NCBI GenBank assembly: GCA_030269625.1
Contig: JAJDFZ010000005.1
Location: 1 to 60,133, forward strand
Direction of reading: 5' to 3'
Source of the DNA: Oxalobacter sp. OttesenSCG-928-P03
GTDB lineage: Bacteria > Pseudomonadota > Gammaproteobacteria > Burkholderiales > Burkholderiaceae_D
DNA length: 60,133 nucleotides
The notes under the pieces are model-generated. The model worked only from the letters and a program-made list of their open reading frames with translations. It ran no database searches and was not told the origin of the DNA. Position numbers and translations under genes: made by a program. Shown in pieces: positions 1 through 7,025 of the stretch. Numbering within the stretch: the stretch's first letter is position 1; the number at the start of each line of letters is the position of its first letter.

Positions 1-77
1 AAAAAAACGGCCCGGACGGCTGCTTTTCCATGTTGATGTCGCATGGCGGATAGCTGCCCGGGGGATTCAAGGTCAAA

Positions 78-431
78 CTAGAGATTCATGAGCAGAAATT
101 TTTCTGCCCTCATACTGTCTTGTCCGCTATGGGTACCGGAAATGAAAAACGGTTTTTGTTTTTTCAGAATTTCCCGGTCGTAGGATTTGAGTGACTGGTA
201 CTGGCGCGTTACCCATTCAACCGGAGAATTTTCCGCGTCAAAGCGCAGAACGAAAATATCCGAGTCGGGCAAAAGGATGGCAAAGGTATTGTCAGGGATG
301 ATGATGTTATCACCGAGATGACATATGATACGGTCCAGCTTGCGAACGTTGTTGCGCATAAGTTCAATGTCGTCACGGTATGTGTTGATTACACCCTCCA
401 CCTCATAAAGATTGTTGATAAGCAGTATCAT
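78..431 (-). CDS. Hypothetical protein (117 aa) in putative element
   Basis: I do not recognise this protein. It is a 117-residue soluble protein with mixed charge, no signal peptide and no membrane segment. The start is supported by a good Shine-Dalgarno (TAGGAGG on the minus strand) just upstream. It lies 62 bp downstream of another unrecognised gene on the same strand, so the two probably form a small operon. It could be cargo of the element integrated at tRNA-Thr. The coding call rests on the ribosome binding site and on the absence of a better reading frame. Confidence 0.6.
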   Translation of the reverse strand: MILLINNLYEVEGVINTYRDDIELMRNNVRKLDRIICHLGDNIIIPDNTFAILLPDSDIFVLRFDAENSPVEWVTRQYQSLKSYDREILKKQKPFFISGTHSGQDSMRAEKFLLMNL

Positions 432-493
432 TGGAGCCTCCTATCGGGTTTCAATGGTTGTTCATGCCTGCTGGCTGGTGCTAGCGTCTTTTG

Positions 494-907
494 TCATGTA
501 TACAAAAAAAGGTTGTCAGCGTCTCGCCCCAAGGCAAGTTTTCCATCCTCTTTTATCCGGACGCGAACCTCTTTTTCGAAGTGGCGGGAAGTGTGGGGAA
601 AAGAGGAATCAACGATTGCCGGTTTTTGTTTGCCAATGTCATGAAGCCGCCCCACAACCTGCTCAACAAGGTTTTTTTCGTTCTGTGTGAAGGGGGTTTC
701 TTTCTGAAAAATAAAAGAAACGTGGCGGTTTTTCGGCATGAGAATTCTGATGCTGGCCGGGCTTTCATATATGACGGGATGGCCCTCCCCCGCCTTTTCT
801 GAAAAGGGGCCGATAAGCGTGGCACCGGCAATAAGCGGCTTGATACAAAGATCAAAGGCGTCGCGAAAAGTGGCAACATCCTCGTTTGTCGTTGTATGGG
901 TATTCAT
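494..907 (-). CDS. Hypothetical protein (137 aa) in putative element
   Basis: The family is not recognised. The product is a 137-residue soluble protein, rich in charged residues, without signal peptide or transmembrane segment. A near-perfect Shine-Dalgarno (AAGGAGGT, 913-920 on the minus strand) stands a few bases before the ATG and fixes the start. It is followed on the same strand by the 117-aa gene, and its leader holds a 13-bp palindrome (933-945) and a short hairpin (948-967). The strong ribosome binding site argues for a real, well-translated gene. Function cannot be inferred. Confidence 0.65.
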   Translation of the reverse strand: MNTHTTTNEDVATFRDAFDLCIKPLIAGATLIGPFSEKAGEGHPVIYESPASIRILMPKNRHVSFIFQKETPFTQNEKNLVEQVVGRLHDIGKQKPAIVDSSFPHTSRHFEKEVRVRIKEDGKLALGRDADNLFLYT

Positions 908-1287
908 GTTGTACCTCCTTGTCGTTATGGATCAGGAAATTCCTGTATCCCGTTTTTCTGACCGGGAAATTTCGGGGAGCGAAGTGATATCAGTATCAAT
1001 TTGATCTGCGGGCCAGTTAGATAAGAGATTAGGCAAGAAGGTGAGTCGAAACAATGACGAAAATAAAAAACACTATCTCAAAGATGGGAGTATGGAAATT
1101 TTTCTGAAAAAAGATTGGGAGAGGTGATTTTATGATGACCGGTTAGTTAGGGCTCGGGGCGCGGGTGACTGATATTTATTGGACATCGGTTTCATGAAGT
1201 CAGGAAAAGCCGTTTCTCCTGGTAGTTAGTGCAATTGTTCTGTTTGCGTTATAGCAGAAGGAGGTCATGCAAGTGTTTTTGCACAAA
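908..1287. other. 380-bp intergenic region between integrase and hypothetical pair
   Basis: No long gene is present. Nearest the 137-aa gene are its Shine-Dalgarno (913-920), a perfect 13-bp palindrome CAGGAAATTCCTG (933-945) and an inverted repeat TCCCG/CGGGA (948-952 and 963-967). These could be leader structure or an operator for the minus-strand pair. At the integrase end an AAGGAGG (1258-1264) precedes an ATG on the plus strand that opens a 15-codon frame (1267-1314) running into the integrase 3' end. I see no convincing -35/-10 pair. Confidence 0.5.
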
Positions 1288-2334
1288 CTATTGCCTGTCA
1301 CTGATTCTGTCTAGCTTTTCAACCAGATCCTCTGCCCGTAAATGCGTATACCGGCGTAGCATCTGCATGGATTTGTGACCGCTGATGGAGGCGACTTCCT
1401 GATCGCTTAATCCGGCTTCAACGAGGCGGCTGACAGCTTCATGACGCAGGTCATGGAAACGCAGGTCTTCAATGCCAAGATTTTTCTTGATGTCTCCCCA
1501 AGCTTTCTTGAATTCATAGGGGCGGCGTTTTCCATCGCGTCCCGGTTCTCCAAAGAAAACAAGATCGGTTTCAGCAGGCCGCGTCGGATTGGCGATAGCA
1601 ATCTTGAAGACATCTGTTGCGGCACGGGTTAGCGGCACGATTCGAGACGTGTTGTTTTTTGTATCTGCCAAGCGGGCAAGGCGGCGCTCAAGGTCAACCT
1701 GTGAGCAGCGGATGCCGGTGATTTCTGATTGGCGCATTCCTGTTTCAATGGCAATGCGTACAATCCAGCCCAGCATGGGATTGCTGTGTGCATCAACTGC
1801 TGCCAGCAGTTTTTCCTGCTCGTGGATTGCTAAGCGGCGGTTTCGCCCAGCACCCGGACTGGGCTTGCGAATGTTGCTGACGGGATTGACTGTCAGCCCC
1901 ATCCCCCATTCCCGGATTGCGGTTGTATACAGGTGGCTCAACAAGGCCAGTTCGATTCGGATGGTGTTGTTTGCGAGGCCATCCGCAATACGTTTATCCC
2001 GGTAGGCAGCAACAAGTTCGCTGCTAATGGCGGCAAGAGAGTATTTACCAAAGAAGCTGGTGAGGTGCCTGGCCGATACTTGTTCGCTTTTCTGGGTTTG
2101 CGGTTTTTTTGTTGGGGAAATTTCGGCCAGATAACGATTTATGGCTTTGGAAAAGGTTATTCGCTCTGACTGGGTGCGCAGGATAAATGTGCCTCGAACC
2201 ATTTCATCTTCTGTGCTTCTAGCCCAATCCATGGCATCGCGTTTGATGCGAAAGGTCTTGCTGACAGTTGGCCAGCCCTGCTTTCTGACCAACGCTTTCC
2301 AAGTATCGGATTTTGTTTTGACGAAGGTTGCCAT
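1288..2334 (-). CDS. Tyrosine recombinase / site-specific integrase
   Basis: A 348-residue integrase of the phage/XerC-like tyrosine recombinase family, predicted to integrate and excise the element at tRNA-Thr. The catalytic set is complete: Arg about 201 in TGMRQSEITG, His294-x-x-Arg297 in HDLRH, His320 in GHKS and the nucleophile Tyr329 in RRYTHL. The N-terminal part (about 60-145) is the SAM-like core-binding domain. The reading frame stays open upstream through the tRNA (it even translates the tRNA as a CNHGVAGSSP-like peptide), so I place the start at the ATG at 2334, which begins MATFVKTKSD. No strong Shine-Dalgarno precedes this start, so a nearby alternative is possible. Confidence 0.9.
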   Translation of the reverse strand: MATFVKTKSDTWKALVRKQGWPTVSKTFRIKRDAMDWARSTEDEMVRGTFILRTQSERITFSKAINRYLAEISPTKKPQTQKSEQVSARHLTSFFGKYSLAAISSELVAAYRDKRIADGLANNTIRIELALLSHLYTTAIREWGMGLTVNPVSNIRKPSPGAGRNRRLAIHEQEKLLAAVDAHSNPMLGWIVRIAIETGMRQSEITGIRCSQVDLERRLARLADTKNNTSRIVPLTRAATDVFKIAIANPTRPAETDLVFFGEPGRDGKRRPYEFKKAWGDIKKNLGIEDLRFHDLRHEAVSRLVEAGLSDQEVASISGHKSMQMLRRYTHLRAEDLVEKLDRISDRQ

Positions 2335-2410
2335 GGCATCGGTATCGTGTTGTTTGTATGCTGGAATTGTACCCCAACTGTACCGAAATTGTACCTTTCT
2401 CCTTTTTTGA

Positions 2411-2445
2411 AAGAAAAAGGGTTGCGCGATTTCGCGCAACCCTTT
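2411..2445 (-). terminator. Rho-independent terminator of tRNA-Thr
   Basis: On the minus strand, just after the CCA end of the tRNA, a 10-bp perfect stem GGGTTGCGCG/CGCGCAACCC with a 4-nt loop is followed by a run of T residues. It should end the tRNA transcript and separate it from the integrase gene. Confidence 0.85.
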
Positions 2446-2453
2446 GATTTTAT

Positions 2454-2529
2454 TGGTGCCAGCTGCAGGACTCGAACCCGCCACCCCATGATTACAAATC
2501 ATGTGCTCTACCTGATGAGCTAAGCTGGC
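2454..2529 (-). tRNA. tRNA-Thr (anticodon TGT)
   Basis: A full cloverleaf can be drawn on the minus strand: 7-bp acceptor stem GCCAGCT/AGCTGGC, D arm GCTC/GAGC, anticodon stem CATGA/TCATG with loop TTTGTAA (anticodon TGT, reads ACA), T arm GCGGG/CCTGC with loop TTCGAGT, discriminator A and an encoded CCA. Length is 76 nt. Its 3' end faces the integrase gene, so the T arm and acceptor half probably serve as the attachment site. sspB lies 24 bp on the other side, transcribed in the same direction. Confidence 0.96.
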
Positions 2530-2553
2530 ATTTTTAAAGAAGCGTATTTTACC

Positions 2554-2955
2554 TTATTTCACCCGCGTTAAGGTTGGAGGGCCGTCTTTTTTTGGCGGTT
2601 TGGGATCGTCATCATCCGGTTGCGGCTCGGGAGCGGTCTTTTTTTCCGTCAGCTCAAATGCCATGCCCTGGCCGTTTTCGCTGGCGTAAATGGCGATGAC
2701 GTTATCGACGGGAACGTGAATATCGCGGGAAACGCCGCCAAAACGCGCCTTGAACGTGATCATCTCGTTATTGATGAGCAAACCGCTTGTCGCGTCGTAA
2801 CTGACATTAAGGACAATCTGGCCTTCGCGGACAAACTGCATGGGGACCTTTGTATAGCCATCCACCTTCACGGCGATATAAGGCGTAAAGCCACAGTCTG
2901 TGCACCATTCGTGGATGGCGCGCAGAAGATAGGGCTTGGTGGAGATTTCCGTCAT
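2554..2955 (-). CDS. sspB: SspB, ClpXP specificity-enhancing factor
   Basis: A 133-residue SspB family protein. In this family the N-terminal domain binds SsrA-tagged proteins and the flexible C-terminal tail docks on ClpX, delivering stalled-ribosome products to ClpXP. The conserved opening (KPYLLRAIHEWCTDCGFTPY) and the substrate-binding domain (about residues 5-105) are clear. The tail is acidic and proline-rich and ends in PTLTRVK, in line with the short ClpX-binding motif seen in the family. It lies 22 bp after sspA, so the two are almost certainly one operon. Confidence 0.95.
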   Translation of the reverse strand: MTEISTKPYLLRAIHEWCTDCGFTPYIAVKVDGYTKVPMQFVREGQIVLNVSYDATSGLLINNEMITFKARFGGVSRDIHVPVDNVIAIYASENGQGMAFELTEKKTAPEPQPDDDDPKPPKKDGPPTLTRVK

Positions 2956-2977
2956 GTCTCTTTTTCCCTGGCGGTGA

Positions 2978-3589
2978 TCAGCGCCGCATCACCTTTTCCG
3001 GCGGGGTCAGTGCCTCAATGTATGCGGGACGCGAAAATATCCGTTCAGCATATTTCATGATCGGCGCTGCTGTTCTGGGGAGCTCGATGCCATAGTAGTC
3101 CAGCCGCCAGAGGAGCGGCGCGATCGCAACGTCCAGCATCGAGAAATCCTCTCCCAGCATGAACTTGTTTTTCTGGAAAAGCGGCGCCAGAGCCGTCAGG
3201 TAATCCCTGATCTGGGCGCGGGCTTTTTCATGGTTGATATGTGCCATTTCGGACTTGTCGTTTTCGAGTGTATCGACATGCACGAAAAGTTCTTTTTCGC
3301 AGGTAAAAAGCATCAGGCGGGCGCGGGCGCGCATCAGCGGATCGGCCGGCATGAGCTGGGGATGCGGGAAGCGCTCATCAATGTATTCGTTGATGATATT
3401 GGATTCATACAGGATCAGTTCCCTTTCCACCAGTATCGGTACCTGGCCGTACGGGTTCATTGCTGAAATTTCTTCGGGCTTGTTGAACAGGTCAACATCG
3501 CGGATTTCAAAATCCATGCCTTTTTCAAAAAGAACCAGGCGGCAGCGCTGAGAGAACGGGCAGGTAGTACCTGAATAAAGAACCATCAT
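2978..3589 (-). CDS. sspA: SspA, stringent starvation protein A
   Basis: A 203-residue GST-fold protein that in E. coli binds RNA polymerase and takes part in stress and stationary-phase transcription. The thioredoxin-like N-terminus (SGTTCPFSQRCRLVLFEKG) and the alpha-helical C-terminal domain are complete. The surface Pro-His-Pro known to matter in E. coli SspA is present at about 75-77 (RFPHPQL). It is first gene of the sspA-sspB pair. In many Burkholderiales the gene upstream is petC; here the upstream side is a 300-bp non-coding region with a candidate promoter. Confidence 0.95.
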   Translation of the reverse strand: MMVLYSGTTCPFSQRCRLVLFEKGMDFEIRDVDLFNKPEEISAMNPYGQVPILVERELILYESNIINEYIDERFPHPQLMPADPLMRARARLMLFTCEKELFVHVDTLENDKSEMAHINHEKARAQIRDYLTALAPLFQKNKFMLGEDFSMLDVAIAPLLWRLDYYGIELPRTAAPIMKYAERIFSRPAYIEALTPPEKVMRR

Positions 3590-3889
3590 GGTTATTGTTC
3601 CTTTATGCCAGAATAAACGAAAGGGGGACTACTGTTCGCGAAACAGCAGTCTGTCTCATGGTTACACAGGGGATGCGCCGGATACATGTCTGGAGAAAGT
3701 GCATGAAAAAATGATTCACAGGTTTAAAAAGTCCGGATTTCCTTGCAATTGTCAGTAACATCTACCCAGATTGGGAAAAATAAGCCCAGTTTGACGTCAA
3801 CTTTTTATTATAAAGAATCCGGATTCATTTTTAAAGAGGCGCCAACCGGATCCGGCCGATGATGTGCTGGTGAGCTACCGGTGGCCGGG
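3590..3889. other. 300-bp region upstream of sspA, where petABC would be expected
   Basis: No gene is visible. It contains a candidate sspA promoter with two palindromes (GAATCCGGATTC at 3815-3826 and TTGACGTCAA at 3791-3800). It also contains a 9-bp stem-loop in the presumed sspA leader (3628-3650, ACTGCTGTT/AACAGTAGT read on the minus strand, one G-U pair). I found no recognisable remnant of cytochrome bc1 genes. Confidence 0.5.
3807..3835 (-). promoter_or_regulatory. Candidate sigma-70 promoter for sspA-sspB with operator-like palindrome
   Basis: On the minus strand a perfect -10 TATAAT (3812 to 3807) lies exactly 17 bp from TTTAAA (3835 to 3830, 4 of 6 matches to TTGACA). The spacer is largely a perfect 12-bp palindrome GAATCCGGATTC (3815-3826), and a second 10-bp palindrome TTGACGTCAA (3791-3800) begins near the expected start of transcription. 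The predicted sspA leader would be about 210 nt. Confidence 0.4.
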
Positions 3890-4657
3890 CTATACCGGGT
3901 TGTCAATTTCAATGAAGTGGTGGCGGATGCCGAATTGGCTGGCGAGAAGTTCGCCGAGCGCTTCGACGCCGTAGCGTTCGGTTGCATGATGTCCGCAGGC
4001 AAGGTAAGCCACGCCGAATTCACGGGCTTCGTGAACGGTTCGTTCTGATATTTCGCCACTCAGGTAGACGCTGGCGCCGGCCATCGCCGCTTCAGGGAGC
4101 ATGCCCTGTGCCGCGCCGGTGCACCAGCCAACGGTTTCAACCGGATGATCCGGGTCACCGATTAAGAGGGGTTTTCTTCCCAGGCGGTTTTCGATCAGGG
4201 CGGCGAGTTCGCTTACGGTGCTGATAACGGGATTTTCCGTGATGCCGAGCCAGCCAATATCGTTTTCGCCAAACCGCCCCCGTGAAAGAAAGCCGAGTTT
4301 TTTTGCCAGCATGGCGTTGTTGCCGATATCCTCATGCATATCAAGAGGCAGGTGGTACGCATAAAGATTGATATCATGTGCCAGCAGTTGCTTGATACGG
4401 GCCTGTTTGGGCCCGGTGAGGCGGGGGTCTTCGTCGCGCCAGAAGTAGCCGTGATGCACAAGAAGGGCATCTGCGCCGGCTTTTATGGCTTCGTTAATCA
4501 GGGCGAGACTGGCTGTTACGCCGCTGACAATCGATCCGATATGCATTTGACCTTCCACTTGCAGGCCATTTGGACAATAATCACGAATATGAGAAATATT
4601 TAGTTTCTGGGCTAAAAATCTGGTAATTTCATCCCTATGCGCAGTTTTTTGATCCAT
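3890..4657 (-). CDS. Nif3-like dinuclear metal center protein (YbgI family)
   Basis: A 255-residue NIF3/YbgI family protein. Family members fold around a di-metal site; the one assigned role in bacteria is linked to GTP cyclohydrolase I type 2-like annotation, but the real function is unsettled. Metal-binding residues are in DALLVHHGYFW (His-His) and in the C-terminal CGHHATERYG segment. The frame is open upstream to 4747, overlapping htrA, but the conserved family start fits the ATG at 4657 (MDQKTAHRDEITRFL). That leaves only 17 bp to the divergent HtrA gene. Confidence 0.9.
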   Translation of the reverse strand: MDQKTAHRDEITRFLAQKLNISHIRDYCPNGLQVEGQMHIGSIVSGVTASLALINEAIKAGADALLVHHGYFWRDEDPRLTGPKQARIKQLLAHDINLYAYHLPLDMHEDIGNNAMLAKKLGFLSRGRFGENDIGWLGITENPVISTVSELAALIENRLGRKPLLIGDPDHPVETVGWCTGAAQGMLPEAAMAGASVYLSGEISERTVHEAREFGVAYLACGHHATERYGVEALGELLASQFGIRHHFIEIDNPV

Positions 4658-4674
4658 TTTCCGAATTTCCCGAT

Positions 4675-5847
4675 ATGAAACGACTCTGGTTGTTGTTTGC
4701 TCAAATTGTAACAGTGGGTCTGGCCATCTGGTTTCTGATTGTGACAATAAAGCCGGAGTGGGCCGCAGGTGACAACGCCCAGCGAAAACCGCTTACCTCA
4801 ACGGTGACGATACAGGAAGCCGGGTCCGGCGGCACTCCCGCACAGGCATCGTATCGTAATGCGGTGGTCCGCGCCATGCCGGCCGTGGTAAATATTTACA
4901 CCATGAAAGAGGTGCGCCAGCCACAAAGCCCGCTTCTGGATGATCCTTTCCTGCGGCGCTTTTTTGGCGAGCGGTTCGACAGTGCGGAAAAGCAGACCAA
5001 TCTCGGTTCCGGTGTTGTCATCAGCCCCGAGGGGTATATCGTAACCAACAACCATGTCGTTGAGACAGCGGAGCAGATTGAGGTGGCGTTTGAGGATGGC
5101 AGAAAAGCGCCGGCCAAAATGGTGGGGGCCGATCCGGAAACCGATCTGGCGGTGATCAAGGTGGATTTGCCGGATTTGCCGGCCATGACGCTGGGCCATA
5201 TCGATGAAGTGAAGGTGGGGGATGTGGTGCTGGCAATCGGCAATCCGTTCGGTGTCGGGCAGACCGTGACGATGGGAATTGTGTCCGCGCTGGGCAGAAG
5301 CCAGTTGGGAATCAATATTTATGAAAATTTCATCCAGACGGATGCGGCGATCAATCCAGGCAATTCCGGTGGCGCGCTGATTGATGTCAACGGTAATCTC
5401 CTGGGGATCAACTCGGCCATTTACTCCCGTACCGGCGGTTCACTGGGAATTGGTTTTGCCATACCGGTATCGACTGTCAAAACAGTGATGGAATCCATTA
5501 TCAGCAAGGGGCAGGTTGTGCGCGGCTGGATTGGTGTCGAGCCGAGGGATATTACACCGGAACTGGCGGAAAACCTGAACCTGAGCCAGAAAAGCGGCGT
5601 GATTATTGCGGCGATTCTCAAAAACGGTCCGGCTGACAAGGCGGGCATGAAGCCGGGAGATATCCTGCTTTCAGTCGGGGAAACGCCGATTGCAAACATG
5701 ACAGAAATGTTCAACATGATTGCGCTTTTGGAGCCGGGCAGCAAGGTCAACCTGAAAGTGTCCCGAAACGGCAGGGAGGTTCCCCTGAATGTGACGGTCG
5801 GCAAGCGTCCGTCAAGAAAGCGCCTGGAAGAGCAGTCAGGTGGATAA
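4675..5847 (+). CDS. HtrA/Deg-family periplasmic serine protease (DegS-like, one PDZ)
   Basis: A 390-residue S1C trypsin-like protease for envelope protein quality control or stress signalling. An N-terminal hydrophobic segment (about 5-24) should anchor it in the inner membrane. The catalytic triad is complete: His127 (TNNHVV), Asp157 (DPETDLAV) and Ser231 (GNSGGAL). A single PDZ domain follows (about 283-375), which with the anchor makes it DegS-like in layout rather than the two-PDZ DegP form. It is divergent from nif3 with a 17-bp gap and convergent with the HIT gene. In related genomes this gene has tatC as neighbour; none is seen here. Confidence 0.93.
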   Translation: MKRLWLLFAQIVTVGLAIWFLIVTIKPEWAAGDNAQRKPLTSTVTIQEAGSGGTPAQASYRNAVVRAMPAVVNIYTMKEVRQPQSPLLDDPFLRRFFGERFDSAEKQTNLGSGVVISPEGYIVTNNHVVETAEQIEVAFEDGRKAPAKMVGADPETDLAVIKVDLPDLPAMTLGHIDEVKVGDVVLAIGNPFGVGQTVTMGIVSALGRSQLGINIYENFIQTDAAINPGNSGGALIDVNGNLLGINSAIYSRTGGSLGIGFAIPVSTVKTVMESIISKGQVVRGWIGVEPRDITPELAENLNLSQKSGVIIAAILKNGPADKAGMKPGDILLSVGETPIANMTEMFNMIALLEPGSKVNLKVSRNGREVPLNVTVGKRPSRKRLEEQSGG

Positions 5848-5866
5848 AATCACTTTATCCACCTGA
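5836..5866. terminator. Bidirectional terminator-like hairpin between htrA and HIT genes
   Basis: A perfect 12-bp stem CAGGTGGATAAA/TTTATCCACCTG with the 5-nt loop ATCAC, extendable by one T-A pair, overlaps the stop codon of the protease gene and ends 11 bp before the stop of the convergent HIT gene. Following T-tracts are short and interrupted, so termination in either direction is likely but not ideal. Confidence 0.7.
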
Positions 5867-5876
5867 ATTCCTGAAA

Positions 5877-6248
5877 TTATTTGTTGTCTCTCCACGGGCG
5901 CGGGCCGCCAATGAGATGGATGTGGAGATGATAGACTTCCTGTTTGCCGTCCGGACCGGCATTGATGATAATCCGGTAACCGCCGCGGCGGGTTTCCGGT
6001 GTGCTTCCGACGACACCGATTTTCTGCTGGTCGGCAATTTTCGGAACGATGGCCATCATTTCTCCCAAAATGGCGGCATGGCCTCCATGACAGTCAGAAA
6101 GTGTCGGGATGTGCAGTTTCGGCACAATGAGTAAATGAACTGGCGCTGCCGGATTGATATCCTTGAAAACCAGAATCCGCTCATTTTCATAAACAATGTC
6201 TGCGGGCAGTCTTCTTGCGACGATTTTGCAGAAAGGACAATTCTCCAT
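5877..6248 (-). CDS. HIT-family nucleotide-binding protein (HinT-like)
   Basis: A 123-residue histidine triad protein; family members hydrolyse adenosine phosphoramidates and related nucleotide conjugates. The N-terminal CPFCKIV zinc-type motif and the active-site HLHIHL triad (His107, His109, His111) are present, and the length is normal. The start is set at 6248 (MENCPFCK); the open frame upstream to 6320 is not conserved in the family and overlaps hisE. It is the last gene of the his directon, 10 bp after hisE, as in other Burkholderiales. Confidence 0.95.
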   Translation of the reverse strand: MENCPFCKIVARRLPADIVYENERILVFKDINPAAPVHLLIVPKLHIPTLSDCHGGHAAILGEMMAIVPKIADQQKIGVVGSTPETRRGGYRIIINAGPDGKQEVYHLHIHLIGGPRPWRDNK

Positions 6249-6258
6249 GATGGCTCCT

Positions 6259-6630
6259 TCAGTTTTTCGGGTTTTCTTCCGCTTCCCGCAGAGTGTCCTT
6301 GCGAGCCGCTTTTTCTTCAATGCCGGAGATACCTTCGCGCCTGGAAAGCTCTTTCAGGACGTCATCCGGTGTCAGGCCGAACTGTGCCAGTAAAACCAGC
6401 GAGTGAAACCATAAATCGGCGCACTCAGACACGATTTTATCCGCAGATCCGCCATTGCGCGCGTCCTTGGCTGCCATGACCGTTTCGGTGGCTTCTTCTC
6501 CGATTTTTTTCAGGATGGCATCATCGCCCCGGGTCAGGAGACGGGCAACATACGATTTTTCCGGGTCGCCGCCATTGACCGGTTTTCTTGATTCGATGAT
6601 GGCGGCCAGTCTTTGCAGGGTATCGCTCAT
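6259..6630 (-). CDS. hisE: HisE, phosphoribosyl-ATP pyrophosphatase
   Basis: A 123-residue all-alpha, MazG-fold HisE. It removes pyrophosphate from phosphoribosyl-ATP in the second step of histidine synthesis. The metal-binding acidic motifs [12 protein letters not shown] and ECADLWFH are intact. The start at 6630 (MSDTLQRL) overlaps the end of hisI by 4 bp (ATGA), which indicates translational coupling; the frame extends upstream to 6678 but inside hisI. HisE and HisI are separate proteins here, not the fused HisIE of enterobacteria. Confidence 0.96.
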   Translation of the reverse strand: MSDTLQRLAAIIESRKPVNGGDPEKSYVARLLTRGDDAILKKIGEEATETVMAAKDARNGGSADKIVSECADLWFHSLVLLAQFGLTPDDVLKELSRREGISGIEEKAARKDTLREAEENPKN

Positions 6631-7025
6631 TTGTATATCTTTTCCGGGTCTTTCAAAACAGGTTCGACCGCCTGCCATTTTCCGTCTGAGGAGTTGCCCT
6701 CGAACTGGCGGTAAAAGCAGGAATGACGTCCCGTGTGACAGGCAATACCACCTGTCTGTTCAACACGCAGCAGGATGACATCTTCATCGCAGTCGATGCG
6801 CATATCCACGACTTTCTGTGTGTGACCGGACTCTTCGCCCTTGTGCCACAGCTTCTTTCGTGAGCGGCTCCAGTATACCGCTTCTTTGGTCTGTGCCGTT
6901 TGCATGAGCGCCTCACGGTTCATCCAGGCAAACATCAGCACGGCCCCTGTCTCCGCATCTTGTGTGATGACAGGAACGAGCCCCTGTTCATCCCATTTTA
7001 TCTCTTCTATCCAGCCGGCACTCAT
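6627..7025 (-). CDS. hisI: HisI, phosphoribosyl-AMP cyclohydrolase
   Basis: A 132-residue zinc- and magnesium-dependent cyclohydrolase that opens the adenine ring of phosphoribosyl-AMP (third step of histidine synthesis). Visible signatures are [17 protein letters not shown], the metal-binding [12 protein letters not shown] with Cys and Asp ligands, and [11 protein letters not shown] near the C-terminus. It overlaps hisF upstream and hisE downstream by 4 bp each, so hisF-hisI-hisE are tightly coupled. Confidence 0.97.
   Translation of the reverse strand: MSAGWIEEIKWDEQGLVPVITQDAETGAVLMFAWMNREALMQTAQTKEAVYWSRSRKKLWHKGEESGHTQKVVDMRIDCDEDVILLRVEQTGGIACHTGRHSCFYRQFEGNSSDGKWQAVEPVLKDPEKIYK

Larger units (their letters stand above)
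1..2453. mobile_element. Right end of an element integrated at tRNA-Thr (partial)
   Basis: This stretch lies between the window edge and the 3' end of a tRNA-Thr gene. It carries a tyrosine recombinase gene next to the tRNA and two small unrecognised genes further in, all on the minus strand. An integrase beside a tRNA 3' end is the usual arrangement of genomic islands and integrative elements, and the core genome (sspB) begins directly on the other side of the tRNA. The other end, with the duplicated tRNA 3' segment that would prove integration, is outside the window. No structural phage, conjugation or replication gene is visible in this part. Confidence 0.6.

Noticed and set aside
1..40. 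Terminator at the left edge for the hypothetical pair
   Set aside because: There is an A/T-run beside GC-rich sequence, but no stem longer than 3 bp can be formed.
2335..2502. Upstream extension of the integrase frame to an ATG at 2502
   Set aside because: The extra residues are a translation of the tRNA-Thr and its terminator; the conserved protein begins at 2334.
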